This document shows, in pieces, positions 48,881 to 59,553 of a stretch of 64,000 nucleotides of DNA. This DNA comes from Hypericum androsaemum (taxonomy: Eukaryota; Streptophyta; Magnoliopsida; Malpighiales; Hypericaceae), in contig OZ023190.1 of the NCBI GenBank assembly GCA_963995505.1, positions 3,924,516 to 3,988,515 of the forward strand, read 5' to 3'. Each line of letters starts with the position of its first letter. Within the stretch, counting starts at the first letter, position 1. Both the position numbers and the translations under genes were made by a program. Below the pieces are notes generated by a model. The model was given only the letters and a program-made list of their open reading frames with translations, searched no databases and was not told where the DNA came from.

Positions 48881-50364
48881 AAAAAGTTAGAATTATTGGT
48901 TTCAGACTTTTTTTTATGTCTTCCGAATTCGAATGTTAGTTCTGAATTTTGATCAAAATTTTTCACTTAAGTTTTTTTATTTAAGTGTTTTTTGAATATT
49001 CTTATAAACTAATTATATACGCATGTTGATTTGAGATTTCCTATCACTCTCCAAATCGTTGATTTTTCTTTCGGTACACATTCTTTCAATGTAATTTTTC
49101 GACTAAATGTTAGTCTAAAATGTATACAACAATTTTTTATATTCCTAAACAAATTCATAGCGTGATAATCTCAACATATAGTTTTGTAACAAATTTACCA
49201 TTTTTTGTCTAAAACGTTTTCCGTCTCATTTTTCCTACACTATTCGGAGGAGGTGGAATTCCAGCTGACATCACCACTGGACGCCTGAACGACCGATCAC
49301 TCGAACCCAGGAAAATAAAATAGAAGTTTTTCCTTGTTGTACTCGTCTCAAATTTGAAAAAAAAATGGAAATATAGCAGTTTGGATAAGAATAAAATTCT
49401 TTACTTGTTTAGCTGAATTTTCTCAGATTTCTTTCTCTAATTAGCCATTATAAATTTGTGTAAACATCCGTGAAACACACATGTATGTGAAGTTGCGAAG
49501 CTAAAAATCGGTACGTGGGATTGGTTTTGGGAAATTTTTCAGTTCAAGTTCTATTCTTTAACTATTACACTAAGGATTTCCTACACATGGAGAAATATTA
49601 ATAATGCTCATTTAGTTTGTAAGTTAATTTAGTAGTAGAATTATGAACAATGTTTTGTTGCCATTTCAAGAAGCTTCCTAAGATCACAACAATACAGTAG
49701 AACTCCACTAAAATTAAAGTGATAACATCTTTAAATTGATAAAAATTATGGGTTCTAAGTCGTGACTATTGTTAAAATTTGATAACTCTTCTATCATAAT
49801 AATTAATATTTTTCCATAAAATTTTAGTGTTTAATATCGGTTTCAAACTTTCGCATAATGTGATATGTTTTTAATTAATATATATTTTACATAGTGTACG
49901 GTTTTGAAAACTATAATAAGATTTTATTTTACGTTAAACTTGCTTGTTTGATTATTTTTTACATTATTCTTCATTTTTTAATCTTCTTCAAATGCTCATT
50001 GAAATTGTCATTGTAACAAAAGTATATCAATCGCTACATTATTGGAAAAACAGAATTTTTTCGGGAATTGCTAATATTCATATTCGAATAAAGTCGGGCC
50101 TTGTTTTAAGAGTGGATATTGTTAAGTAAATCTAAGTTCTTTATAGCTTATACCACTTAACATAAACCCCTTTTGGTATAAGCAGAACTGATCAATTCCT
50201 AAATTTACCATATAGCCGGGGCATTAATTTCTCTCTTCTTCGAATTATCATTTGTCCACTACATTCCTGTCATGCAAAAGTTTGTAGCAAATACAAGACC
50301 TAAAATTAAAGCAGATGTATAAAATTAAAGGTTATAACATAGGAAACCTCCAAATTCACCTAAA
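48881..50364. other. Spacer between S1 and S2
   Basis: AT-rich. Around 49,690-49,920 the sequence acagtagaactccactaaaattaaagtg... looks like the end of a degenerate DNA transposon, but no partner end is found. No gene is seen. Confidence 0.35.
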
Positions 50365-50490
50365 TATGGAAAATTTCCACATGAAACTTAATCGAAACTG
50401 TGATATATTTTACTAAATGTGCAGGAATCCTTCACACAATTCCAATCTATTGCTTCATAGTTTTCCACCAATTAGATTAGAATGCCTAAT
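50365..50490 (+). promoter_or_regulatory. Upstream block shared by the S family
   Basis: About 125 bp (ttccacatgaaac-taatcg, gtgatatattt, cttcacacaattccaat, tattgcttcata-ttttccac, ttagattagaatgccta). It recurs at 55848-55967 and, in its second half, before S3 (about 52,850) and S4 (about 53,850). It lies 165 to 290 bp before the S2 ATG, upstream of the TATA box. It is probably the family promoter. Confidence 0.55.
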
Positions 50491-50578
50491 ACATCACATG
50501 AACAACTAACTGCAAGCTCCAAGAACACAATTTGCATTTCCGTCCTAATTCAAGTTCAATCAGGGTTCCGATATTCGA

Positions 50579-50588
50579 CTATATATAC
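50579..50588 (+). promoter_or_regulatory. TATA box of S2
   Basis: ctatatatac, 67 bp before the ATG. Matching elements are tctataaaca (53016-53025) before S3 and tctatacata (about 54,016-54,025) before S4. Each is followed by an acag-type stretch. Confidence 0.55.
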
Positions 50589-50654
50589 AGTAGCTAGGAA
50601 ACCCATAAGGGCATTAATCACCTTATTACCAAAGAAGAGCGAAAATCAATCATC

Positions 50655-51002
50655 ATGTCGGAGGGAGATTTCGAGCCAGCAAAGGAAATATCAAGAGAGA
50701 GACATGGCGACAGTATGTTTGTCACCATCGAAGTGTCATCCATCGAGTCCTTCCACGACTACAAGCGCCGCAATGTTGGCCAGTTGACAACCGTGCGCAC
50801 CTCCGAATCCTGCCCGATGGAGGACCGCACCCTGATCAAACAGGCCTGCTACTATTCGAACAGCGCCCTCTATGAACCTGGCAAGGATGAAGACCGCGAT
50901 GATCAGCCCCCGCGGGCTGTTGATCATGGTGAGTCCTCCGTGGCCAGCCAGGAGAAGGAGAAGGAGGAGGAGGATGATGATGATGGTGAGAAGAAATCCT
51001 AG
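50655..51002 (+). CDS. Small acidic-tail family protein S2
   Basis: An intronless 115-codon gene, apparently intact. It starts MSEGDFEPAKEISRER, then the core VTIEVSSIESFHDYKRRN, GQLTTVRTSESCPMEDRTLI and SALYEPGKDEDRDDQPP, and ends in an acidic/Lys tail (EKEKEEEDDDDGEKKS). The start agrees with S3 (MSEGDSKPA) and S4 (MSGGD). A TATA box lies 67 bp upstream and a gaataaaagtgttgcttaa poly(A) region follows the stop, as in S1. No signal peptide or membrane segment is seen, so cytosol or nucleus is likely. No known family is recognised. Conservation of frame and core between copies, with free change elsewhere, suggests selection on the protein. Confidence 0.7.
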   Translation: MSEGDFEPAKEISRERHGDSMFVTIEVSSIESFHDYKRRNVGQLTTVRTSESCPMEDRTLIKQACYYSNSALYEPGKDEDRDDQPPRAVDHGESSVASQEKEKEEEDDDDGEKKS

Positions 51003-51352
51003 CCAGTAGTCTACTACATAGAGAGTGAGGCATTCAGAATAAAAGTGTTGCTTAATTAGCTAGTTTTTTTATGTTTTCTGGTTCGGTTGTTTAGAAACTC
51101 TCTCTGCTATCTATTAAATAGAACAAAAATGTTTTTGAACATGTATGGTGATGAGGGTTGAATTGATGGCTTTCAGTTTACTTATTGATTGTTGATTTTC
51201 AGTTTTTTTTTTTAGTTTTGGGTCTTTATTATGAGTGTACATCAAACCAACAAAATCGTGTTACCTACGAAAACTCTTCGTTTTTACAAGTGTTTTATTT
51301 TAAATAGAATGCTTGTGGACCATGTGACCATTGTTAATGGAGGTACCTTGTC

Positions 51353-51614
51353 CACTTTTAACCGAACTCTGTTTTTTTCATGAGACGAGAAAGGACAAGG
51401 AGACATATTTTGTATCTCCTGATATGTATATAAGCGTTTAGGATTTTGAATAATGTGGTGGTGATAAAAAAGCTGTTGACTAGCACTTTTAACCGAACTC
51501 TGTTTTTTTCATGAGACGAGAAAGGACAAGGAGACATGTTTTGTATCTCCTGATATGTATATAAGCGTTTAGGATTTTGAATAATGTGGTGGTGATAAAA
51601 AAGCTGTTGACTAG
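51353..51614. repeat. 131-bp tandem duplication
   Basis: Two adjacent 131-bp units (51353-51483 and 51484-51614), nearly identical; one clear difference is agacatattttg versus agacatgttttg. No coding content. A very recent duplication downstream of S2. Confidence 0.85.
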
Positions 51615-51698
51615 CACTATGTAAAAATTCGATACATTCTAAGATAGAAATCGAACCTGCTTGGATTAAGGAATTATATTTCCACTTGTTAAAAAAAA

Positions 51699-51982
51699 GG
51701 GCAAATTATTCTCAGGTCCCTAGTTTATAATTTTATTACTCACAGGTCTCTGACTTTCGAAAATAGTGTATAAGGTTCCTGCTTTTTAAGAAAATATTGG
51801 TCTGAGGTCCCTAATTACCAGATCGGATATTTTCTTCGGAAATTTGTAAGAAGATTAATCCGGTGACTAGGGACCTCAGACCAATATTTTCTTAAAAAGC
51901 AGAGACCTCATACACTATTTTCCGAAGCTAGGGACATGTGAGTAATAAAATTATAAATCAGGAATCCTAGGATAATTTACCT
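51699..51982. repeat. 284-bp foldback (long inverted repeat)
   Basis: Arms of about 110 bp (51699-51812 and about 51870-51982) are complementary with few mismatches: ggcaaattattctcaggtcc against the complement of gataatttacc, and aagaaaatattggtctgagg against cctcagaccaatattttctt. The loop is about 58 bp. It looks like a foldback MITE. No TSD could be fixed, because both flanks are A-rich. Confidence 0.75.
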
Positions 51983-52445
51983 CAAAAAAATCCATGTTTT
52001 GTTATTAAAATTTTCAAATGTCACGTTCCGAAAATCGAGTACGTATATAATCTTCCCTAAAAAAGAGTGTGTATATAATCAGCTAATTTACTACTTGCAA
52101 ACGAGTCCTTGCATGTATCCAAATCCTAAAATCCATTTGAAAATGTGCACGGGACTAATGGCCCCTGAATGACTAGGCTGTAGCCCACAAAATCCTACAT
52201 CAGCTACCAAGTATTTTTTAAGTTCATGTATTTTCATAATAGAGTATTATAGTACTCTATTTTATGAAAAAATTTTATAATTATATTTTTAACATTCATA
52301 AAGCCCTTACCAAGTAACCTTAACAAACGCTAAGTATGAAATTCTACTAACATTTTCATAAAACTCGTATGAAGGAGTTTCACCTAATGCAACTGTAGTA
52401 ACTCAATTATTTCAAATGAAACCATAGTAAAATCTACAAATTCAC

Positions 52446-52665
52446 TATAACATATAACAATTTTACATGCAAAATTAAAAAAAAAACATGATATATCTGA
52501 GAATTATATCATATGGGTTGAGCTGGTCTCGTCAATGGGCATGACAAATCAGCTTACACAACATCATATTAGTACAGCTAAGCCACCTACCTACAACATA
52601 TAACAATTCCACATGCAAAATATAAAAAAATGATATATCTGAGAATTATATCATACGGGTTGAGG
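52446..52665. repeat. Direct repeat pair in the S2-S3 spacer
   Basis: caacatataacaattttacatgcaaaat...gatatatctgagaattatatcata occurs at 52446-52515 and again, nearly identical, at 52597-52660. The opening part resembles the S-family upstream block (taacaattccacatg). The spacer has probably grown by local duplication. Confidence 0.65.
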
Positions 52666-53097
52666 AGGCACACAAGTTCAATAAATGTCTGGTAGATAGA
52701 TAAATTTTAAACTTGAAAAAAATGTAGATGGTTCAATGAATAGCCGATGGATATATGGACCAAATGTTGTTTTTTAACCTGTATAAAGTCAAGTATTGTT
52801 GGACCTATTTTATAAAAACTTTCTTAAATTTAACAGTTCATAGAAATGAGAACCAATTAGAATGCCTAATACATGACTACTAGAAGTTACAACTAGCTAG
52901 CTGCATGGTCCAAGTACACAATTTTTCACTTCCACCAACCTACCTTGTAGTATCACAACACAGTCTCTCCATGACCTGGATTCGAGTCTATGAGAAGTCA
53001 GCCCGTGACACTTGTCTCTATAAACAGGTCCATGACTTGCAACGATACCTTCCTTCTAGCCGTAGAAAACCCACATAGCTGAGAAAAAATCGTCAAC

Positions 53098-53421
53098 ATG
53101 TCGGAAGGCGATTCCAAGCCGGCGATTAAGCTGATATCGATCGAGTCCGCCGGCGACCTTAACTTGGTCACGATCGAAGTGTCCTCCTTGGAAGCCTTCC
53201 TCAACTATACTCCCCACCACGTCGGTCAGCAGACTGTCGTGCACGTCTCGAGGTCCTGCCCGCTGCCGGACCGCTACAAGATTATTCAGCTCTGCGACGA
53301 GCAGGAAACCCTCTTCTACGAAAGTGATGAGGATGGTGATGATCAGCCTCCCTGCAGTGACGGTCATCGCGGGGAGTCATCGGAGACCGGCCACAAGAAG
53401 GAGGATGAGAAGAAAGCTTAG
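53098..53421 (+). CDS. Small acidic-tail family protein S3
   Basis: An intronless 107-codon gene, apparently intact: MSEGDSKPAIKLISIESAG, core LVTIEVSSLEAFLNYTPHH, VGQQTVVHVSRSCPLPDRYK, then LFYESDEDGDDQPP and a C-terminal GESSETGHKKEDEKKA. It shares with S2 the start, the EVSS block, S-C-P-x-x-D-R, DDQPP and the GESS/K-rich tail. A TATA-like element lies about 75 bp upstream. The coding region is clearly richer in GC than its AT-rich flanks, which fits a real coding sequence. Function unknown. By eye S2 and S3 share roughly half of their core residues. Confidence 0.7.
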   Translation: MSEGDSKPAIKLISIESAGDLNLVTIEVSSLEAFLNYTPHHVGQQTVVHVSRSCPLPDRYKIIQLCDEQETLFYESDEDGDDQPPCSDGHRGESSETGHKKEDEKKA

Positions 53422-54118
53422 GTGGTGATCTACATCACAGTTGGTTATGATGTCTTAACTCTTACCTAGTTTTTTTTTTTTACTTGTCGAAAAAAATTGT
53501 TGCTTAGCTTGTTGGATTGATGTACTCCCGTGCTGTTAAGGAACTCTCTCCAACCTAAAATATTGATAATGTTCCAATTCTGTTTGGTTTTTTAAGGTAA
53601 TAGAAACGAGGTAATCACAATAATTGGCTTGTCGTTGGGTGATAACTCTCCTTATGTAATGAAAATTACATAGATGTAAGTAAAAAAAAATTTAGATTCA
53701 CTTAAGCAAATCGTAAGTTGAAGTCTTATAAATATATAAAAAATATTGTTAGAAAGTAGCCCCTAATATATGATTTGACCTATTCTTTTGTAAATGTGTT
53801 CATCAATAAAATTTTACGGTTTAAAAAAAACCATGATATGCTTGATGAATTTTCCACCTCTTAGATTGAATGCCTAATACGTGACCAACAACTAGATGCA
53901 TGCTCCAAGACACAATTTTCGCTTCTTTTTTTTTTGGGTAAGTAGAACACAATTTTCACTTCAACCAAACTAGCCCTAATTGTACAAAACGCAATCCCTC
54001 CATGACCCTTATCCCTCTATACATACAGTAGCTGGGAAACCCGTATAGGCATTCAACTACAGAACTATATAGAGAAAGATTACGACGAAGTAGAAGCGAG
54101 TTCAGAGACAAAACCATC

Positions 54119-54366
54119 ATGTCGGGAGGAGATATCATTCAAGTTAAGATAATACCAATGCAGACATTTGAATTTAACGAGGTGGCCGCCGTCGAAGCGT
54201 CCTCTTGCTGCTCCTTACTTGACTAAGCTTCCCGCAAAACGTGCGCATCCCCGGCACCTGCCACCTGTTGGAGCGCGACCTGATTATCGAGGTCTGCAGA
54301 GTCCAGGATGGCCTCATCTATGAACCTTACAACGACAACGATGGTCCGAAGAAGGAGGAGGGCTAG
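54119..54366 (+). pseudogene. Small acidic-tail family copy S4, frameshifted
   Basis: Starts MSGGDIIQVKIIPMQ, then VAAVEASSCCS and a stop (TAA at about 54,226). Past a frameshift the family core resumes in another frame (QNVRIPGTCHLLERDLII, DGLIYEPYNDNDGPKKEEG, stop at 54364). The expected S-C-P-x-x-D-R reads T-C-H-L-L-E-R-D. The TATA-like element and leader are preserved. Downstream sequence continues the acidic tail in part (gaggagaaggaggatgag), followed by the family's agaataaaa signal. Confidence 0.75.
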
Positions 54367-54429
54367 AAGAAACGAGGGGAGGAGAAGGAGGATGAGAAGA
54401 GGGCTAGCTATAGTCTACACTACATCAGA

Positions 54430-55110
54430 TGGGGCAGAATAAAATTAGGGTTTAACTAATTAGCTTGTTTGGTATATTGCAGTACTCGTGTAAAGTAAAA
54501 CACTTACTTAACTTAGTTTTAATTAATTATGTACCAATTCAAACTATAAAATAAGAAGTTTGTATTGGTTAGAAATGTGTAGCCCCTTTGTATTGTCACT
54601 CTTAGCAATCTCGTGGAAAATGACACCATCCCTGCCATCTTTAAATTTCAACAAGAAACCTTATAATCAACATTTATAGATTTATGATGTGGACAAAATT
54701 ATAGATTACATAAGAATCTTTCTTAAAATAATATAAATTACTAATTTATAAATTGGCTCGTGCTGAGACTCGGAAAATATTATTTTATAAAATTTGTTAA
54801 TTTTTTCAGTATTAATTTAGTTTTTTTAATGATTTTTTCTCAAATATTAATGTTTTATTGAAGTTTCACGAGTACTATTTAACTTATATCTTTCGTTCTT
54901 ACCAAGCAACACTTACTCTAATAGTATATGAGTAGAGTGGGGTAGATATTGAATAGGGTTTAAACTAAACCCGAGAAAAAATCTAATTTATAAAAAAAAA
55001 ATCTCTCGTTCCTTCATTTCCGTTTCTATTTAATGCAACAAAGCATCACAGCGGAGGTTCTACTCGCTGATTATTAGATATATAGCAACATAGCGTCAGC
55101 CATTAACAAG
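54430..55110. other. AT-rich spacer
   Basis: 3' flank of S4 and AT-rich DNA. No gene or repeat structure stands out. Confidence 0.4.
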
Positions 55111-55256
55111 GGACAAGTGGCCTAGCGGTAAAAAAATCATCCGTTACAGAAGAGTCCCCCCGGATTCGATTCCGCTGAGCAGTGATGAAACTCACGCTGC
55201 AAGTGATTGGGGTCAATCACGACCGTCCGATCCAGGACGATAACCAGCGAGCGATA
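55111..55256 (+). mobile_element. tRNA-derived SINE
   Basis: About 146 bp with an internal polymerase III promoter: A box gtggcctagcggta (about 55117-55130) and B box ggattcgattcc (55162-55173), 31 bp apart. A tRNA-unrelated part follows (gcagtgatgaaactcacgct...gtccgatccaggacg). It reads as a SINE and not a tRNA, because the acceptor stem and anticodon arm do not form. No poly(A) or TSD can be fixed. Confidence 0.6.
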
Positions 55257-55847
55257 GAATAGGGATGGCAAAAATATTCATATCTTATGGGGGCGGAGTC
55301 GGTGGGGACTGGGTTAGTCCCCATTTATAGGAATTAACTCAAACCAATATCACTACAAACCAATATCACTTCATATGTAAACCAGCCTCTTGCAAACCAA
55401 TATCATTTCATATACAAACCAATATCACCTGGTAGGTTATTGACCGTCAGAGTACCCTATGGACAAATTTTCTTTAGTCCCCACTCAATCCGGTCTCTAT
55501 CCTATGGGTCGGAGTACCCTATTCTTACTCCGTGGGTCAAGGGTCTGTTGATTTTGACTAGGTCTAGGGTATGGTATGGGTATGAGTCCACTTTTAGAGT
55601 AGTAGTCTAGGGTAGGGTATGAATCCTATGAATTTATCTTAGGTAGACCCTACTTTGGACCCTATCTTAGGTAGACCCTAAATAGACCCATTTATCTCTA
55701 TTTTTTACTTATAAATTATCATAGATTTCTTAAATATTCTAAAATATGATCATGTTATTAACTCTAAATTCGAGGTACATATAATTCTAATTTTCTTTAT
55801 TGATATACTAATAATTTCATGATTAATCTTTTCATGATTAATCCTAT
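55257..55847. other. Degenerate repeat-rich spacer
   Basis: Contains four spaced copies of caaaccaatatca (55,337-55,430) and repeated ggtagaccct/ggtctagggta motifs (55,560-55,690), flanked at the left by agggatggcaaaaat, which resembles a hAT end. No partner end is found. Probably an old non-autonomous transposon. Confidence 0.35.
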
Positions 55848-55967
55848 GTAACAATTCCACATGAAACATAATCGAAAGCGTGATATATTTCACAAAATGT
55901 GTGGGATTCTTCACACAATTCCAATGTATTGCTTCATAATTTTCCACCAATTAGATTAGAATGCCTA
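55848..55967 (+). promoter_or_regulatory. S-family upstream block, fifth copy, gene lost
   Basis: Nearly identical in outline to 50365-50490 (aacaattccacatgaaacataatcg ... ttagattagaatgccta). Immediately after gaatgccta, where the other copies go on to the TATA box and coding sequence, an LTR begins (55968). So a fifth S unit existed and its gene is either displaced beyond the window by the insertion or lost. Confidence 0.65.
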
Positions 55968-57216
55968 TGACGAGCGTGTCGAGGCCCTTCAAAATAAACC
56001 GATATTTCGCGGCTCACTAATTTGTAGCAAGCAAGCAAAGTACCGAGTCAGATCCAAGAAGGAACGAATACTCAATTAATCTAACTATTTAAACGAAAGT
56101 AAAAGGGGGGATTTTGTGAGATTTATAGATCAAACAAAATCAACAAAACACAGAAGAGAGAAGTATAAGTAAAAATCAATGAGAGAAAAGCGGCAGATTC
56201 GAGATCGGAGTACCACGACAGGTTGGTTGATCACTGGATCACAAAAGATAATCTAGTACATGTAGCAAGTAGGTGTAAATCTCCCGCAACCGCAAAGAGA
56301 CCACAAACATCCAACAATCAACTATCCAAACGACCGCCTAACTAGTTGTTTATCACCTAATAGACAGAATATCGACCGATTTCTATTCTATAAGATAATA
56401 GCATTAAGAATAGATGTTCCTACTCCTAGCGATTATACTCAAAACCTTGGTATCAACAAACTAGCCTTACTTATTTCTAGTTAATTAGTTTGGTAACGAC
56501 CGTTCCTCGCTGAATTAACCTTGCTCCTAGTTCAATTCCTAACTGCGACTGCTAATTAAGAATCGATGGCAACATAAGTTCTAGAATAAACTCACAATCG
56601 CAAATCATTCAAGAACAAAAATAAGTACAAGGAATAAATAAATACTACTGAAATAGATTGATAAACCTGATCCTCACAATCAAAAACAAAGGAAAAAATA
56701 AGGTATATGTTCTCTGGAATCAAAAAGTTCTCTTAAAATAAGTCTAGAGGGTTATATATAAGCCCTCCTAAGTGTAAAAACCTAATGGATCGTCCCCAGT
56801 GTCCTAAGGGATCAGAAGACCGAATTTTTAAAATTGGCCCTTAAAATTCGCTGATAATAATCTGCCAGACCAGCCTTCAGTATTTTGGTCGTAACTTCTT
56901 TTTTCGATCTCCGATTTAGGCGTTCTTTATATGCATGGAAAGAGGAAAGAAATATCTTCAATTGTCTGTCAAATATGCATCCTCTGATTCAGCTCCAAAG
57001 TTAACCGAAATACCCTTCCAAGTCAGCTGTCCCTGCCAGACTTCTTCTCCAAGTATAATTCTTTCCAAATTTGCCTCATTTTCCTACAATTTAGCACAAA
57101 GGACCCATTAGTCATCCAAATCTCAAATATTTACTAAAACGATACTAAACTAAAGACAAACATACGAAAATAACTCGAAATTCTATGCATTTAATGCGTG
57201 TTTTAGACACACATCA
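55968..57216 (-). repeat. 3' LTR of a minus-strand Tat/Athila-type element
   Basis: 1249 bp with TG...CA ends (TGATGTGTGTC... to ...GACACGCTCGTCA on the minus strand). In element orientation it is preceded by the polypurine tract AAGTGTGGGGATG, itself preceded by the palindrome TTGCTTGGGGACAAGCAA, typical of these clades. It abuts the S-family block at 55967. Confidence 0.75.
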
Positions 57217-59553
57217 AACATCCCCACACTTAAACTTTGCTTGTCCCCAAGCAAGACTATAAACTAAGACTTAGATACAAAACACTAAGGACTCAACTCT
57301 TAAGACAACAAGCAAATCACTCAACATATAGACATGCAAATAGATATTGTCAACATGAGTATTTGTATTTTAACCACACTGAATTAATAAACCATCAACA
57401 ACAAACTATCCCTAGGAATCCTCATGCCAAGTCAATTTCAAAATTCAAGTCTAGCCCACAAATTAAAGTAGTTTTCTATAATTTTAATCATTCAAAAAGC
57501 GGTGAAGACCACTAGGGACTCAACATCAATAAGCACCAGGCATGACTGAATATTAAGGCATTTATAGTGCTGTTTAGCTTAGCCTCATCCCAAAATATTT
57601 TAGGTTAGCATGGTTAGCACTCAAGTTTGCATGGCACTTGAGACTTCACTCTTAGATGTCAATAGGCCAGGTTACAACTTTTTATCGCTCCGATTGTATA
57701 CCTATAATGATCTTCAAGCTCCATTATAGTCAGGCCGGAGGCAACATCAACTCCAATTATTTACCTGACTACTGCCCTTCCGCCAGCATTCATTCACATT
57801 CTACCTCTACATTCCACATTCCGCATTTCAATTTTCCTTCCTTCCTTTCCCATTCCTTTCAAATATTTTTTTTCACAACTTAGAAGGGCAGCAGGTTTTC
57901 TTATACGCCACTCGGTTAATCCTCACGCAAGTCAGCTAAAACATATATATGATACAGGCGGGAGTTGGTTACTACAGCCGTGCCACCCGAATTCTCTCAA
58001 GTGTTATATCAGTCTTGTACACTAGTGATCGCCTAATCCAATTATGAGATTTTTTTGAAAAGTAAAAACTACTTCTCAATATGGACTTATTCCTATCCTT
58101 GCTAATTTCATCTTGGCATGAGCTTTCCTAAGGATTTTAAGTTGCTAAGGGGTCAAAAATTCAAGGTTGTAAGTTCAAGCAGATGGTTGACTCGATACGC
58201 AAACCATACTAAATATTTCAACTAAACATCCCCACACTTAGAAAACAACATGTCCTCATGGTGTAGGTTGACTCTAAATATAATAAATAGAATAAAATAC
58301 ACAAAACATAATAAGACACTTGAAAATAAAACACAATAAATAAAGTTAAACAAAATAAATTAGTTTAGGGTTCAAGGGCTCTCTCATGTGATGTGTCTCT
58401 TGCTGGAAGAGGTGGCAGCTCGCATCCAGAATTCGTTGTCATCTCGGATAAGGAAGGAAGCCTTTTATGTGTCGCAAAGGTCAGCTTGATTTATGGGTGC
58501 GACTTTGGTCTTCTTTGGAGACCTGGTGAAAATCTCTGTCTAAAAATAAATAATTAATAACAATGAAGCTTGAACGACGAGAAAATGTTGATGTTCCTAT
58601 TTTAAAAATAAATTGATGAGTTAAAATTAAGCTTAACAGGATATGAAATATATATAATGGACGAAGAGAATATTGGAGAGAAGGAGAGTTCAAATTCAAT
58701 TTTTAATCTGTAGGAGTCCAATTAGGACTAAATTTCATGGGCGCAGAAATCGGAGAGATAAATTGTTGGGCTTAAAATTATCGATTTGGACTTTTAATCA
58801 GCGGTTGGGTCGTCGCGAGAAGGGCTTGGTCGGCACGAGAAGGGCTTGAGCTTTAAATATTCTGTTCACGTTGTAGAGGTCAGGTGATTGTCGGGGCGAG
58901 AAGGGTCAAAGTGCCTCGGGTTTTTCTGTCCAATTCGTAGCAGGATTGTCTGTTCACCGCGAGGACAATTGCAGATTCGTCTGTCCCGTACAATTCCTTT
59001 ATAAGCTTCCAAATCTTCTGTTCACATCGTGGCGAGAAGGGCTATTCGATTAGACTTTTTCAATTTTTTTCTCTGTAAAAATTGAAAAAAAATTAGACCC
59101 AAGTAAGGATTCTGTGATAAAACCAAAAATATAAATCTAGTGAACTAATTAATATCTAAGAAAGAAAGAAAGAAAAAAAACTAAATTGGGTTGCCTCCCA
59201 TTAAGTGCTAATTTAACGTCATTAGCTAGACATCTCTTTGCTCTCTCAACCGGGATTAAATATCCAATTTTGGTCACGAATCTTTATTTTAACTCGAGAA
59301 GGTTGTGCAATCTTCCTTTTTATTTTCACTCTTGGTGCCTTGTCATCCTCCTTAACCATATCTAGCACGTACATGTACTCTAATTGATATGGAAACATAA
59401 TATCTATATATGGTCTACCAACTTTAGCTTCGAACTCCAATTGTTGTAATTTTGTTGGTGTCACCATAGGAAGCATGATCTGTAGTGGTTCTTCGATGAG
59501 CGGCGACCTGACCATCACCTCACATTCATCTTGTTCCTCTTCTTCAAGGTCCA
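57217..59553 (-). mobile_element. Tat/Athila-type element, 3' interior
   Basis: The minus-strand interior runs from the polypurine tract (57217-57240) leftward in sense. At 59190-59230 it encodes the conserved end of the polyprotein (RCLANDVKLAL then GRQP), and upstream of that an ORF at 59246-59554 with KAPRVKIKRKIAQP. A second polypurine-like tract (AAGTGTGGGGATG on the minus strand, 58,228-58,240) suggests rearrangement or nested duplication. The rest is non-coding 3' spacer. The element continues on the far side of the insertion that begins at 59554. Confidence 0.65.

Noticed and set aside
49690..49920. A complete DNA transposon beginning acagtagaactcc
   Set aside because: Only one end-like sequence is visible; no inverted partner or TSD could be found.
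51699..51982. MicroRNA precursor
   Set aside because: Arms are too long and too perfectly paired, and there is no mature-miRNA evidence; a foldback transposon is more likely.
55111..55190. Functional tRNA gene
   Set aside because: A and B boxes are present, but acceptor, anticodon and T stems cannot be formed; fits a SINE better.
57237..57883. Plus-strand ORFs 57237-57515 and 57656-57883
   Set aside because: They lie antisense in the non-coding 3' region of the minus-strand Tat/Athila element and have no domain.
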